From DATAMF01 sp964472565 (GTDB taxonomy: Bacteria; Chloroflexota; Anaerolineae; Aggregatilineales; Aggregatilineaceae): a DNA stretch of 32,237 nt. The notes under the pieces are model-generated. The model was given only the letters and a program-made list of their open reading frames with translations, was not told where the DNA came from and did not search any database. Within the stretch, counting starts at the first letter, position 1, and each line of letters starts with the position of its first letter. Position numbers and translations under genes: made by a program. Shown piece after piece: positions 22,739 through 30,975 of the stretch. The DNA lies in the NCBI GenBank assembly GCA_964472565.1, contig CAYYNB010000059.1:1-32237 (forward strand). The letters are read 5' to 3'.

Positions 22739-24167
22739 ACGCCCCTTTTTCTGGCGTCAGGAATATTTACATCTGACGCTTCTGCTGATGACCATGTGTT
22801 GGTTAGCCGCCTGGGTCTTTTTATCCCTCAACTGGTTCCTGACCATTTCACTCGCCGCCGCCCTGGAGTTATGTTTCGTTCACCTGTTAGGCTGTTTGCT
22901 GGTTATCCGCGTCATGCGTCACTACCGCCGCGACTCCTACATTCCCTGGGTCGCTTTGGGTCTTATGCTGCTGTCCGTCATCCTCACCTTGCTGGTGATC
23001 CCCTCGCTGGTAACGGGCTACCGCTCCGATCATGCCCTGAGCTTATCGAAGCTGTTTTATTTCGAGAAGCGTGCCCGGTTGCCCGGCGGCCCGCTGCTTA
23101 TTTTTTGGGTGCTGATATTGTGGTGGCGAGGCTACACCATCGGGAGTCAGGGGTGGATTTCCGTTGTCCGGGCCAGTTTTGGTATGCGCCTGGGCATTCT
23201 GTCCTTCCTGTGGGTCTTTATCATCGCCCGGCGTGAACTCCGCGCGGACATACTGACCCTGATCCCGTTTTTTTTCTTGTTTGGCTTGCTGGCATCCAGT
23301 CTCGCCCGCGCCAACAGCTTAGAAGCGGATCGGGCGGGGCGCAAAAGTATTTTCGGGCGGGGTTGGATGTTATCCCTCTTCAGCACGGCGCTGATCATTA
23401 CGGCGTTCGGCTACATAGTCGCGCTCTGGCTGGCAGGTATGAATCTGGAAAAAGCCGCCCATGCGCTGGCAATAGCGGGTGAAGGTGGCTTCAACGTTCT
23501 GATGGTCATTCTTTCGCCCATTTTGTTCATCCTCCAGGGCCTTTCTGAGATACTGGATTGGCTTTTGCCCGACCATCTGAGCAGTAAATCCGCCGAGGAA
23601 GAGATTGCATCCCCCAAGGATGGAAGCGGTCTGAATGCACCTTGGATTCACGATCTGCTCCAGTTTTTGTGGGGTGCCTTCACCGTGATGATTGTGGCAC
23701 TTCTGATCTTTATGGTCTTGGTCCTGATCTGGTTCCTGCTCATGCAGTGGATCGCTCGCCAACAGGAAGACGATGAAGAGCGCGAAACGTTAGGCACGGG
23801 TGAAATCGCGCTGGGCATTCGCCAGATGTTTCGTGATAGCTGGCGCTGGATTGCCGATACATTGGGTCTGCTTCGTCAGTTTGGATTAGGGCACGATCTC
23901 TTTGCTGTGATGACCATTCGCCGCATCTATTCGCGTATGGAAAAATTAGCTGCCCAGCGTGGCTATCCGCGTTCCCTGTTCCAGACGCCCTACGAATATC
24001 GCCGCGAACTCCATCAGGCGTTCCCCGATCAATCCCCCGCCATCCAGTGTATTACCGAAGCCTACATTGCAGTTCGTTACGGTGATGTTCCCGAAACCCA
24101 GGCGGAATTGCAGGCGGTCCGTACTGCTTGGACACAGTTGAGCACAAGCCCCGATAACTCGACATGA
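22719..24167 (+). CDS. DUF4129 multi-pass membrane protein
   Basis: A 482-residue protein with about eight membrane segments, a gap segment (about 270-310), and a C-terminal cytosolic DUF4129 domain: MTIRRIYSRMEKLAAQRGYPRSLFQTPYEYRRELHQAFP ... ITEAYIAVRYGD (about 400-460). In other bacteria DUF4129 forms the tail of TgpA-type transglutaminase proteins encoded beside MoxR and DUF58; here the transglutaminase domain is absent. The start overlaps the DUF58 gene by 20 bases. It ends the operon at a strong terminator. The trio is probably an envelope-associated complex of unknown output. Confidence 0.88.
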   Translation: METTDTRRPFFWRQEYLHLTLLLMTMCWLAAWVFLSLNWFLTISLAAALELCFVHLLGCLLVIRVMRHYRRDSYIPWVALGLMLLSVILTLLVIPSLVTGYRSDHALSLSKLFYFEKRARLPGGPLLIFWVLILWWRGYTIGSQGWISVVRASFGMRLGILSFLWVFIIARRELRADILTLIPFFFLFGLLASSLARANSLEADRAGRKSIFGRGWMLSLFSTALIITAFGYIVALWLAGMNLEKAAHALAIAGEGGFNVLMVILSPILFILQGLSEILDWLLPDHLSSKSAEEEIASPKDGSGLNAPWIHDLLQFLWGAFTVMIVALLIFMVLVLIWFLLMQWIARQQEDDEERETLGTGEIALGIRQMFRDSWRWIADTLGLLRQFGLGHDLFAVMTIRRIYSRMEKLAAQRGYPRSLFQTPYEYRRELHQAFPDQSPAIQCITEAYIAVRYGDVPETQAELQAVRTAWTQLSTSPDNST

Positions 24168-24175
24168 GGAAAAAA

Positions 24176-24215
24176 TGAGGAGCGTGGTAATACGCTCCTC
24201 AAAATTTTGTTATTT
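24176..24215 (+). terminator. Intrinsic terminator after the DUF4129 gene
   Basis: TGAGGAGCGT (24176-24185) and ACGCTCCTCA (24192-24201) form a perfect ten-base stem around GGTAAT, then AAATTTTGTTATTTT. It separates this operon from the convergent TPR gene ending at 24235. Confidence 0.88.
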
Positions 24216-24234
24216 TATTGCAGTCTATGATCTG

Positions 24235-26694
24235 TTACGGCAGCGGCGGCGGCGTAGCTGTAGCATTCGTCTCCGCTTCATCCGTTGGCGTATTAGTCGG
24301 TCGCGGGGTTGCCGTTGCGCCATCTGGAGCTTCTTCGGTTGCTGCGGTGGACGCTTCTTCGGTTGCCTCAGGCGCTTCTTCAGTTGGCTCCGGCGTCGAA
24401 GCAATGTTTTCGATCCGTTCCGTCAGATCAGCCATGCGGTCTTCAAATGCCTCATCCACAAAAGGATATGCATACGTGGTATTCCAATACACCACCCATT
24501 GATATTCCCGCAGCGCCTGTCTCAGGCTGGACTCATCCCCTAAGCCTTCCAGAATCAACCCGCGATAATAATGATCAAGTGCGGTTTCGCGCACCGCGAG
24601 AGCCTGGTTAATGTCGGCCAGCGCTTGAAGATACGCCGTCTGTTGCTCCTCATCATCACCCCGCCCCTCCGTTGTGACGTAATACCGCGCCTGCGCGCGA
24701 TAAGAGGACGCATCAGCGATCTGTTCAGGACTCAATCCGGTCTGGTCGATCAGAATTTCATTGTCCAGCACGTCCAGCATCTCTTCATACTCGCAGTCAA
24801 GTTCGTCTACGAATGTACACGTCTCGACATAGAGTCTGGCCCGCTGTAACAGGTAGACCTTTGCATTCTCAGGATCAGCCGCAATCAATCGTGCTACCCA
24901 ACCGTCCGCGCCATTATCGCCCAGGTATTGTTCGAGCCGGAGTGAAATATCGAGCAGTTTGCCCAGTAAATCCAGATGTTGTTCGTCACGTCTCGGCGTA
25001 CTGTTGACAATCTTTTCGAAGTCCATCAGGGCTTCATTCAGTCGCCCATCAGCATAGTATAGTTCACCCCGCAGACGGTACGCTGCCTCGACATAATTCT
25101 GAGCCTCGCTGGTATCGGGTAAACCGGCATTGATCACACGTGTCAGTTCCGTCTCGGCCATATCGGTATTCTGTTCCCCGATACGGGCCTCAGCCAGGTA
25201 CAGATACGCCGCCGGATCGCTGGCATAATGCAGCCATAAAGTTTGAGCGCTCAACACCGCCCACCCATAGTATTCTTGCTGCTTACCGGGATCCGTTTCG
25301 ACAGCGGCCAACTGTAAATAAGCGCGTGTTTGCAGTTGCAATGCGGGCTGGCATAACGGTTCAACATAGAGTGCTTGCGCAATATAACCGAGCGCATCCC
25401 GCGCATTATTCGCCGGGCTGCTCATATCGCTCAATTTCGCCTCAGCCGCCACGACCAGTAAATTGGTATCCCCTTCATTCCATGCCGGAGACTCGCGGAG
25501 GGTATTCAACGCCTCCGTATATTGTTCCTGGATCAGCAAAACCCGTGCTTTTGTCACACTGGCCTGAACCAGTGCAGGAGATTGATCCAGCGCTTGTTGG
25601 CTTAACACCAGCGCTTCATCATATTGTCCTTGCAAAAAGCGAATATGTCCCAGCGCGGTCAGCAGCAGCGGCGCATCCATCCGGCATGACTCATAGCCCT
25701 CTTCACCTCGGATCGAGTTCGGCGGCATTTGATAATTCTGCGCTTGTTCTAATAGTCTTTCCGCCTGATCAATATTATCTAGGGCAACTTGAGTGAGCGC
25801 TTCATAGTACACGAGCGAAGCATAACATTCCTGGTTTTGGTCGAAATACTGGTGTGCGTTTTCCAGGACCGCCAGCGCTTCCTGATACTGTCCGTTTGAG
25901 TACAGGGCCACCGCGTTGGAGTTCGTTTTAGCAATCTGGCCGCGTACAAAAGGATTCAACGTGGGTCGAATTTCCGTCGGCTCCGGTGCGCTGTACGCAT
26001 TTCCACGTACCACCAACCCGGCAGGCGTCTGTGACGGTGTGGGCGTTTGGCCGTTGATCCGAATACCCGTCGGCGTCGGTCCGCCAATAGTAGGTGTCGG
26101 CGTCAGCGTGGGGGTGACAGGCGTCCGTGTGGCATTAACCGCAACGGGAGTTCCTTCCGAATCTGATCCCCCAGTTAGGGTGCTCAACAAAAATACGCCA
26201 CCACCAACCACCACGACGATCAGCAGTGCAGCGGCAGCATACGTAACCTGTCGCAGTCGCTGTGCGCCCCCCTCACCGTATCGACGTTTGGTCTTTTTCC
26301 CCCATGTGATCTCTGTCGATTTATCCGGCTCAGGATTATAGCGGCGTAGAAAATCATCTACAGCTTGCTGGATACGCCCATATTTATCATCGCTCACTGT
26401 GGGAATGGTTGAAGTCGGAGCAGTCGGTGCGGCTGGTCCGGCGGTTTGCACGCCCAGCGCCCGCAGGCCCTTGAGCGCAAACTCATTCTGCGGATTAATC
26501 GTGAGAATCTGTTTCAGACAAAATAATCGTTCTTTATCATCTCGCGCCACGCTGCTCAACCAGAGCCATGTCGTTTCGTTTTGGGGATCAAGACGAATCG
26601 CTTGCTGCAAAATGTCTCGCGCAATATCCGGTCGTCCAGCGCGCGCAGCGGCTATACCCTGTTGAAGGAATTGTTTAGCTTGTTCCTGCGCCAT
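24235..26694 (-). CDS. Membrane-anchored tetratricopeptide-repeat protein
   Basis: An 819-residue protein with three parts. Residues 1-80 are cytosolic TPRs (AQEQAKQFLQQGIAAARAGRPDIARDILQQAIRLDPQN), then a charged linker and one membrane helix (about 150-174). After it a Thr/Pro-rich stalk (about 185-245) leads to a large set of extracytoplasmic TPRs (about 250-770, for example AVLENAHQYFDQNQECYASLVYYEALTQVA). The tail is low-complexity Glu/Ala/Thr/Pro. No enzyme domain is visible. Such proteins serve as scaffolds on the outer face of the membrane; the partner is unknown. AGGTGG precedes the ATG by seven bases. It is transcribed divergently from thpR. Confidence 0.85.
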   Translation of the reverse strand: MAQEQAKQFLQQGIAAARAGRPDIARDILQQAIRLDPQNETTWLWLSSVARDDKERLFCLKQILTINPQNEFALKGLRALGVQTAGPAAPTAPTSTIPTVSDDKYGRIQQAVDDFLRRYNPEPDKSTEITWGKKTKRRYGEGGAQRLRQVTYAAAALLIVVVVGGGVFLLSTLTGGSDSEGTPVAVNATRTPVTPTLTPTPTIGGPTPTGIRINGQTPTPSQTPAGLVVRGNAYSAPEPTEIRPTLNPFVRGQIAKTNSNAVALYSNGQYQEALAVLENAHQYFDQNQECYASLVYYEALTQVALDNIDQAERLLEQAQNYQMPPNSIRGEEGYESCRMDAPLLLTALGHIRFLQGQYDEALVLSQQALDQSPALVQASVTKARVLLIQEQYTEALNTLRESPAWNEGDTNLLVVAAEAKLSDMSSPANNARDALGYIAQALYVEPLCQPALQLQTRAYLQLAAVETDPGKQQEYYGWAVLSAQTLWLHYASDPAAYLYLAEARIGEQNTDMAETELTRVINAGLPDTSEAQNYVEAAYRLRGELYYADGRLNEALMDFEKIVNSTPRRDEQHLDLLGKLLDISLRLEQYLGDNGADGWVARLIAADPENAKVYLLQRARLYVETCTFVDELDCEYEEMLDVLDNEILIDQTGLSPEQIADASSYRAQARYYVTTEGRGDDEEQQTAYLQALADINQALAVRETALDHYYRGLILEGLGDESSLRQALREYQWVVYWNTTYAYPFVDEAFEDRMADLTERIENIASTPEPTEEAPEATEEASTAATEEAPDGATATPRPTNTPTDEAETNATATPPPLP

Positions 26695-26757
26695 TAGCCC
26701 ACCTTAAGAGTAATTCGAGGATGGCGATCATTGTACAACAACACCGCAATCTTGCGC

Positions 26758-26763
26758 TATACT
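26758..26763 (+). promoter_or_regulatory. Candidate -10 element before thpR
   Basis: TATACT at 26758-26763 matches five of six of TATAAT. No well-spaced -35 is seen (TTGTAC is 21 bases upstream). It would place the transcript start about 16 bases before the thpR ATG. Confidence 0.3.
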
Positions 26764-26785
26764 GGGCCAAACTGGAGGCTCCAAT

Positions 26786-27370
26786 ATGACCGAAATGTGG
26801 CGTCTTTTTATTGCCCTGGAACTTCCTCCCCATGTATTGGAGGAACTGACATCCATCCAGACCAACTTAAAGCGGCAAATTCCGCCGCAAACTGTGCGTT
26901 GGGTTGATCCCAAAGGCATCCATCTCACACTGAAATTTTTAGGTGATGCGCCTGTCAGCCAGCGCGAAACGCTGCAAAATAAGCTTTCCGAGGCGGCCCA
27001 GCAGGTTGCACCTTTCGATCTGACCGCTGGCGGCCTCGGCTGTTTCCCGAATCTCAAACGTCCCCGTGTCGTCTGGGTTGGGATTCATGGCAGTGAAACC
27101 CTGCTCAACGCGCTGCAACAGGCAGTCGAAGACCATATCGCTCCCTTAGGCTATCCGGCGGAAGATCGCGCCTTTAATCCTCATCTAACACTGGGACGCG
27201 TGCGTCAGGACGCCGCGCGGGACCACGTCTCGAAGCTGGGTGAACTGATCAGTCGCACACTTGCCGGACAACCGCAGTCTTGGACAGTTCAAAATGTGAG
27301 CTTGCTCCGCAGTGAGCTTAAACCATCGGGGGCCGTCTATACCTGCTTGTTTCACGCCCCCCTAAAGTAA
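26786..27370 (+). CDS. thpR: RNA 2',3'-cyclic phosphodiesterase (2H phosphoesterase)
   Basis: A 194-residue protein with the two catalytic HxTx motifs of the 2H superfamily: H46 in HLTLKFLGD and H133 in HLTLGRVRQD. The first residues (WRLFIALELPPHVLEEL) are typical of ThpR/LigT. The enzyme opens 2',3'-cyclic phosphates on RNA ends and was first described as a 2'-5' tRNA ligase in vitro. GGAGG lies nine bases before the ATG. It is followed by rsfS on the same strand, separated by 88 bases with a dispersed repeat and a possible promoter. Confidence 0.93.
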   Translation: MTEMWRLFIALELPPHVLEELTSIQTNLKRQIPPQTVRWVDPKGIHLTLKFLGDAPVSQRETLQNKLSEAAQQVAPFDLTAGGLGCFPNLKRPRVVWVGIHGSETLLNALQQAVEDHIAPLGYPAEDRAFNPHLTLGRVRQDAARDHVSKLGELISRTLAGQPQSWTVQNVSLLRSELKPSGAVYTCLFHAPLK

Positions 27371-27390
27371 GAAAATATTGGCGCAGCCTA
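27369..27390. repeat. 22-base exact dispersed repeat, copy 2
   Basis: Identical to 7203-7224. Here it continues as AGCGCC so that GGCGC (27380-27384) and GCGCC (27392-27396) make a small hairpin. It covers the last base or two of thpR and the start of the spacer. Confidence 0.7.
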
Positions 27391-27396
27391 AGCGCC

Positions 27397-27425
27397 TGCA
27401 CAAATCAAAAAGGTCGTGTTACAAT
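27397..27425 (+). promoter_or_regulatory. Candidate promoter of rsfS
   Basis: TGCACA (27397-27402), 17-base spacer, TACAAT (27420-27425). Moderate match at both boxes. Confidence 0.4.
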
Positions 27426-27458
27426 GGGAAGCATCGATGATGCATTAATGGAGGTCGC

Positions 27459-27821
27459 GTGGAGGTTAATAAACTGGAAACGGTAGATTTGGCCCGATCG
27501 ATAGTGGATTTGGCTTCGGACAAAAAAGGCGAAAATGTCGTGTTAATGGACATGCGCCAGGTTTCACCCATCGCCGACTTTTTCGTAATCGTCAGCGGCG
27601 GCAGTGACCGTCAGCTCAACGCCATTATTGAACATATTGGTGAAGAAACGAAAAAGCAGTACGGCATCAAACCCTGGCGCGTCGAAGGTACATCAACTGG
27701 CGGCTGGGTGCTGATGGATTTTGGTGATGTCGTCGTCCATGCCTTTTTGCCCGAAAAACGCGCCTACTACAATCTGGAAGAACTCTGGCGCGAAGCACCT
27801 GTCATGGTCCGTATTCAATAG
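27459..27821 (+). CDS. rsfS: Ribosome silencing factor RsfS
   Basis: A 120-residue protein of the RsfS/Iojap family, which binds uL14 on the 50S subunit and blocks subunit joining in starvation. Typical segments are IVDLASDKKGENVVLMDMRQVSPIADFFVIVSGGSDRQLNAI and KPWRVEGTSTGGWVLMDFGDVVVHAFLPEKRAYYNLEELW. The start is GTG with GGAGG four to five bases upstream. In many bacteria rsfS neighbours nadD; here it does not. It is convergent with ndk, sharing a bidirectional terminator. Confidence 0.96.
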   Translation: MEVNKLETVDLARSIVDLASDKKGENVVLMDMRQVSPIADFFVIVSGGSDRQLNAIIEHIGEETKKQYGIKPWRVEGTSTGGWVLMDFGDVVVHAFLPEKRAYYNLEELWREAPVMVRIQ

Positions 27822-27830
27822 CAAAAATAA

Positions 27831-27861
27831 ACACGAGGCATCTGGATCAGGTGCCTCGTGT
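27831..27861. terminator. Bidirectional terminator between rsfS and ndk
   Basis: ACACGAGGCATCTG (27831-27844) pairs with CAGGTGCCTCGTGT (27848-27861) around GAT, a 14-base stem with one G-U pair. An A-rich run on the left and a weaker T-rich run on the right allow function on both strands. Confidence 0.8.
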
Positions 27862-27866
27862 CATAA

Positions 27867-28319
27867 TTAGTCCTCAAATATCCAGCGATCAGTCTCGCGC
27901 TGCCAGTTGACCAGTTCTTCCGGCGCGAAGAACAAATTCACCTCGCGTTCAGCGCTTTCCGGTTTATCTGATCCGTGAACCAGATTGCGTCCTACTTCCA
28001 TGCCAAAATCACCACGGATGGACCCCGGTGCCGCCTCGACGGGTTTGGTGGAACCAATCGTTCCACGGGCGATAGCAATTGCATTTTGGCCTTCCAGGGC
28101 CATCACCACCACAGGCGCAGACGTAATGTACTGCAACAGGCCCTCATAAAAGCCTTTGCCTTTGTGTTCCGCATAATGGCGTTCGGCCAATTCACGCGGC
28201 ACTTGCATAAACTTCATGCCAGCAATCCGCAGTCCGCGATTCTCAAATCGGCGAATAATTTCACCAATCAGGCCGCGCTGGACAGCATCGGGTTTGATAA
28301 TGATGAGTGTACGTTCCAC
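27867..28319 (-). CDS. ndk: Nucleoside diphosphate kinase
   Basis: A 150-residue enzyme that balances nucleoside triphosphate pools through a phosphohistidine. K9 lies in TLIIIKPDAVQRG and the active-site H115 in NLVHGSDKPESAEREVNLFF. The C-terminus (WQRETDRWIFED) is a few residues longer than the shortest members. An ATG at 28343 is in frame, but GGAGG lies four bases before the GTG at 28319, giving the standard N-terminus ERTLIIIKPD. The gene lies downstream of the acidic TPR-type gene at 28413 with an intergenic hairpin between. Confidence 0.96.
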   Translation of the reverse strand: MERTLIIIKPDAVQRGLIGEIIRRFENRGLRIAGMKFMQVPRELAERHYAEHKGKGFYEGLLQYITSAPVVVMALEGQNAIAIARGTIGSTKPVEAAPGSIRGDFGMEVGRNLVHGSDKPESAEREVNLFFAPEELVNWQRETDRWIFED

Positions 28320-28350
28320 AAGTCCTCCCAAAAAATCGAGCATTACACAA

Positions 28351-28384
28351 CAAGTGGGCCAGGTTGTACGAACCCAGCCCCTTG
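28351..28384 (-). terminator. Hairpin between the acidic repeat gene and ndk
   Basis: CAAG-T-GGGC-CA-GGTT (28351-28365) pairs with AACC-CA-GCCC-CTTG (28371-28384). CTTGTT (28381-28386) can alternatively pair with AACAAG (28391-28396). No clear T run on the minus strand, so it may be a partial terminator or processing site. Confidence 0.4.
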
Positions 28385-28412
28385 TTAATCAACAAGTTCC
28401 CCGCGCCTGCGA

Positions 28413-30929
28413 TTACAGTTGTTCAAGCGCGCTGCGGTAGGCATCCAGCGCATCTTGCAGCATACCCTGCCGCATATAGGTATCGCCTAACAGTCGGCGG
28501 ACGCGCGGATTATTTTCCTGCTCTTGCATCAGGTTCTTCAAATCGGTTGACACATCTTGCAAAAGCTGTGACGCTTCAATCAGCACTTCATAATGATCCA
28601 GGTCCGTGCCCACCTCACGATTAGCATGAAGCGCGCGTGCTAGGGCCAGCCGGGTCGCATAATCATTCGGATTCGCTTCCAGGCGTTCCCGGTATTTATC
28701 AAATAATGGCCCTGGCGGAATAACCAGCCCTCGTCCAGAGACAACAGGTTCTGGCATCGGTTCGGGCGCACGCGGGGCAGGCTTGGGCAGTTGCGCAGGT
28801 TCGGGCGCTGGTGGTGGTGTAACTTCTTCTTTCCGAAGCCAGTCAAGCCCTGCCGGTTCAGCCGCGTGTTCATCAACCGCCGCCAACCAGTCCGGCATGC
28901 CCTCAAACGGAGCAACCGGCTCGGCGGCAATCGGTTCCGCCAACCAGTCGGGCATCCCTTCTACAATATCCGCTGGCGCTTCTGCGGTGGTATCCTTGAG
29001 CCAGTCTGGCATATCAATCGGTGCCGCTTCAGCCAGCGTTTCAACAACGGGCGCAGGTGGTTCTTCTACCGGAGGTGGCGCTTCAACTGGACCACGTGCA
29101 ACGGCTTCGGTATACCATTCCGGCTCGGATTCATCTCCAACTAATTTGCGTTCAAATTCATCATCCAGTGCATCGGCCAGCGAGTCCGCTGCCGATGCAC
29201 CAAGATCGCCTTCCAGAAATGCCGCAAGTTCAGACTCCGGAATAAGTTCCTCTACAGGCATAATTTCCGACGGAGCGGCCTCTTCCCATAGGGAGTCCAC
29301 ATCTGCTTCCAGAGTTAATTCAGGCAGTCCGCTCAGTTCTGGCAAGCTCTCTGGTATGGAAACTTCACCGGCCACTTCAGGCGCTGTTTCACCGAGCCAA
29401 TCAGCAATATCGAGCATTTCCGGCTCAAGTATGCTTTCTTCCTCAAACGAGACTTCCGGCACTTGCTGCATCTCGACCAACCAGCTTGGCAGTTCGGCAG
29501 GTTCCGCCGGGCGCACTTCTTCTTCGGCTTCTTCCAGAAAACTAATATCCATCTCTTGGCTTTCACGCACTTCAGCCAGTTTATGTGCCTGTCGTTGCAG
29601 CCATTCGAGTTCCTGTTGCGGCGTTAATTGCCCGTGCGCCTGGGCGTAAGCAATATCCTCATCCGTCATTTCAGCCAATTGTTCAGCCGAAATACTATCC
29701 GATGCAGCAGCTTCTTCCTCCGCCAGTAATTCACCTTCAGGTTCTCCGGCAAGATCAGCCAGCCACGCCAACGCATCATCGCCCGCGTCGAATAGTTCCG
29801 CAACCGGTTCGGATTCAATTACAGGCTCAGGTTCCACATAACGCGGTTTTGCCCGAACTTCCTCTTCTCCAAAGCTGCTGAAAGGTGAATACTCGGTATA
29901 TCCCGGTTCATCTACCACCGTATCCGGCGGAAGTTCAGGGATTTCCAAATCAGCCGGCGTTAGGAGTTCTTCCGATTTAGCGCCTTGCCGCTTGGCGAGT
30001 GATTCCAGCCACTTCATGGGATCATCGCCAATCAAAGCCGTCAGTTCATCTGGTGTAGCCGCCGGTTCTTCCGCTAGTGCAGCCGCTTCAATGGGCTGAG
30101 GTTCCGGTTCGCTAGGAACAGGTTCCTGAATTGGACTCTTTTTAGCGCGTGCCCCATCCGAAATATCAAACGGCACATACCCCGGTTCATCCACAACCGT
30201 GCCCTCTGGAACCTCTTCGATCTCCAGATTCGCCGCTGTTGTGAGTTGATCGGCACTCGCCCCTTGTCGAATCGCTAAACTTTCAAGCCACAACATCGGA
30301 TCCATCCCGCCCAAAGGATCCTCTTCGCCAACCCCATCCGGTTGTTGTTCACTGGGCGGAGGTTCCAGCGCAAAGGTTTCATCCATTTCGGGCAAAACAG
30401 GCGGTTCTAAATTGAGCAGCGCTTCCGTATCAAGTTCAAAATCAAATTTAAGAGCAGCGGCTTGAGAAGTTGCCTCATCATCGAGGAAGATGGCCTCAAA
30501 CTGATCCGCTTCTCCTTCGCCAAATAGTCCTAAATCTTCCAACTCTTCGCCCGGATGCGCGGCCAGACTATCGAGCCATTGCATCGGATCAATAGCCGCC
30601 TCTTCGCTCATAGCTGGCACTGGCGGTGTCGGTTCGACTATCGACGGAGGCTCAACTTCTTTTTCTTCCTGTCGCGGAGCTTCTGGTTTTCGTTCCTGTC
30701 GAGGCCGTTCATCGACCTTATCCGTCATCGAAAAAGGAACATATCCCGGTTCATCCACCACCGTATCAGGTGGAAGCTCAGGAATATCCAGATCGGCGTC
30801 CGTCAGAAACTCGTCCGCATTAGCTCCCTGGCGTCGCGCAAGGCTCTCCAACCAGGCCATCGCTTCCTCAGGTGTCATTTTATCAAAATCGGGAAACTCG
30901 CTGCCCGTATTATCAGGGGGCGGTACCAT
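28413..30929 (-). CDS. Large acidic WL-motif repeat protein with C-terminal TPR
   Basis: An 838-residue, very acidic and largely disordered protein. The N-terminal 360 residues contain three copies of a module of about 50 residues, (A/P)MxWLESLAxRQGAxxxxL followed by ELPPDTVVDEPGY, plus one degenerate copy (DPMQWLDSLAAHPG). The rest has short WL motifs at intervals (LPSWLVEM, IADWLGET, MPDWLKDT, MPDWLAEP, MPDWLAAV, GLDWLRKE). The last 110 residues are TPR-like (RLEANPNDYATRLALARALHANR ... RRLLGDTYMRQGMLQDALDAYRSALEQL). There is no signal peptide or membrane segment. AGGAGG precedes the ATG closely. It lies 46 bases after a related gene on the same strand. I recognise no enzyme; a multivalent scaffold is plausible. 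Confidence 0.85.
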   Translation of the reverse strand: MVPPPDNTGSEFPDFDKMTPEEAMAWLESLARRQGANADEFLTDADLDIPELPPDTVVDEPGYVPFSMTDKVDERPRQERKPEAPRQEEKEVEPPSIVEPTPPVPAMSEEAAIDPMQWLDSLAAHPGEELEDLGLFGEGEADQFEAIFLDDEATSQAAALKFDFELDTEALLNLEPPVLPEMDETFALEPPPSEQQPDGVGEEDPLGGMDPMLWLESLAIRQGASADQLTTAANLEIEEVPEGTVVDEPGYVPFDISDGARAKKSPIQEPVPSEPEPQPIEAAALAEEPAATPDELTALIGDDPMKWLESLAKRQGAKSEELLTPADLEIPELPPDTVVDEPGYTEYSPFSSFGEEEVRAKPRYVEPEPVIESEPVAELFDAGDDALAWLADLAGEPEGELLAEEEAAASDSISAEQLAEMTDEDIAYAQAHGQLTPQQELEWLQRQAHKLAEVRESQEMDISFLEEAEEEVRPAEPAELPSWLVEMQQVPEVSFEEESILEPEMLDIADWLGETAPEVAGEVSIPESLPELSGLPELTLEADVDSLWEEAAPSEIMPVEELIPESELAAFLEGDLGASAADSLADALDDEFERKLVGDESEPEWYTEAVARGPVEAPPPVEEPPAPVVETLAEAAPIDMPDWLKDTTAEAPADIVEGMPDWLAEPIAAEPVAPFEGMPDWLAAVDEHAAEPAGLDWLRKEEVTPPPAPEPAQLPKPAPRAPEPMPEPVVSGRGLVIPPGPLFDKYRERLEANPNDYATRLALARALHANREVGTDLDHYEVLIEASQLLQDVSTDLKNLMQEQENNPRVRRLLGDTYMRQGMLQDALDAYRSALEQL
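29895..30860. repeat. Three intragenic repeats of about 125 bases
   Basis: Coding repeats inside the acidic gene, at 29895-30017, 30172-30296 and 30736-30860. Each encodes the WLESLAxRQG module ending VVDEPGY. The sequence CCCGGTTCATC(C/T)AC is shared at the nucleotide level by all three. They have diverged, so duplication is not recent. Confidence 0.8.
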
Positions 30930-30975
30930 AAAATCCTCCTCGCGTGCCGATGGCTCTCGACACCGTGCTACACAA

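Noticed and set aside
28783..29649. A 288-codon plus-strand open frame rich in Ser, Ala and Gly opposite the acidic repeat gene.
   Set aside because: Its composition is the mirror of Glu/Pro/Ala codons on the other strand, it has no ribosome site, and the minus-strand protein has clear repeats and a TPR.
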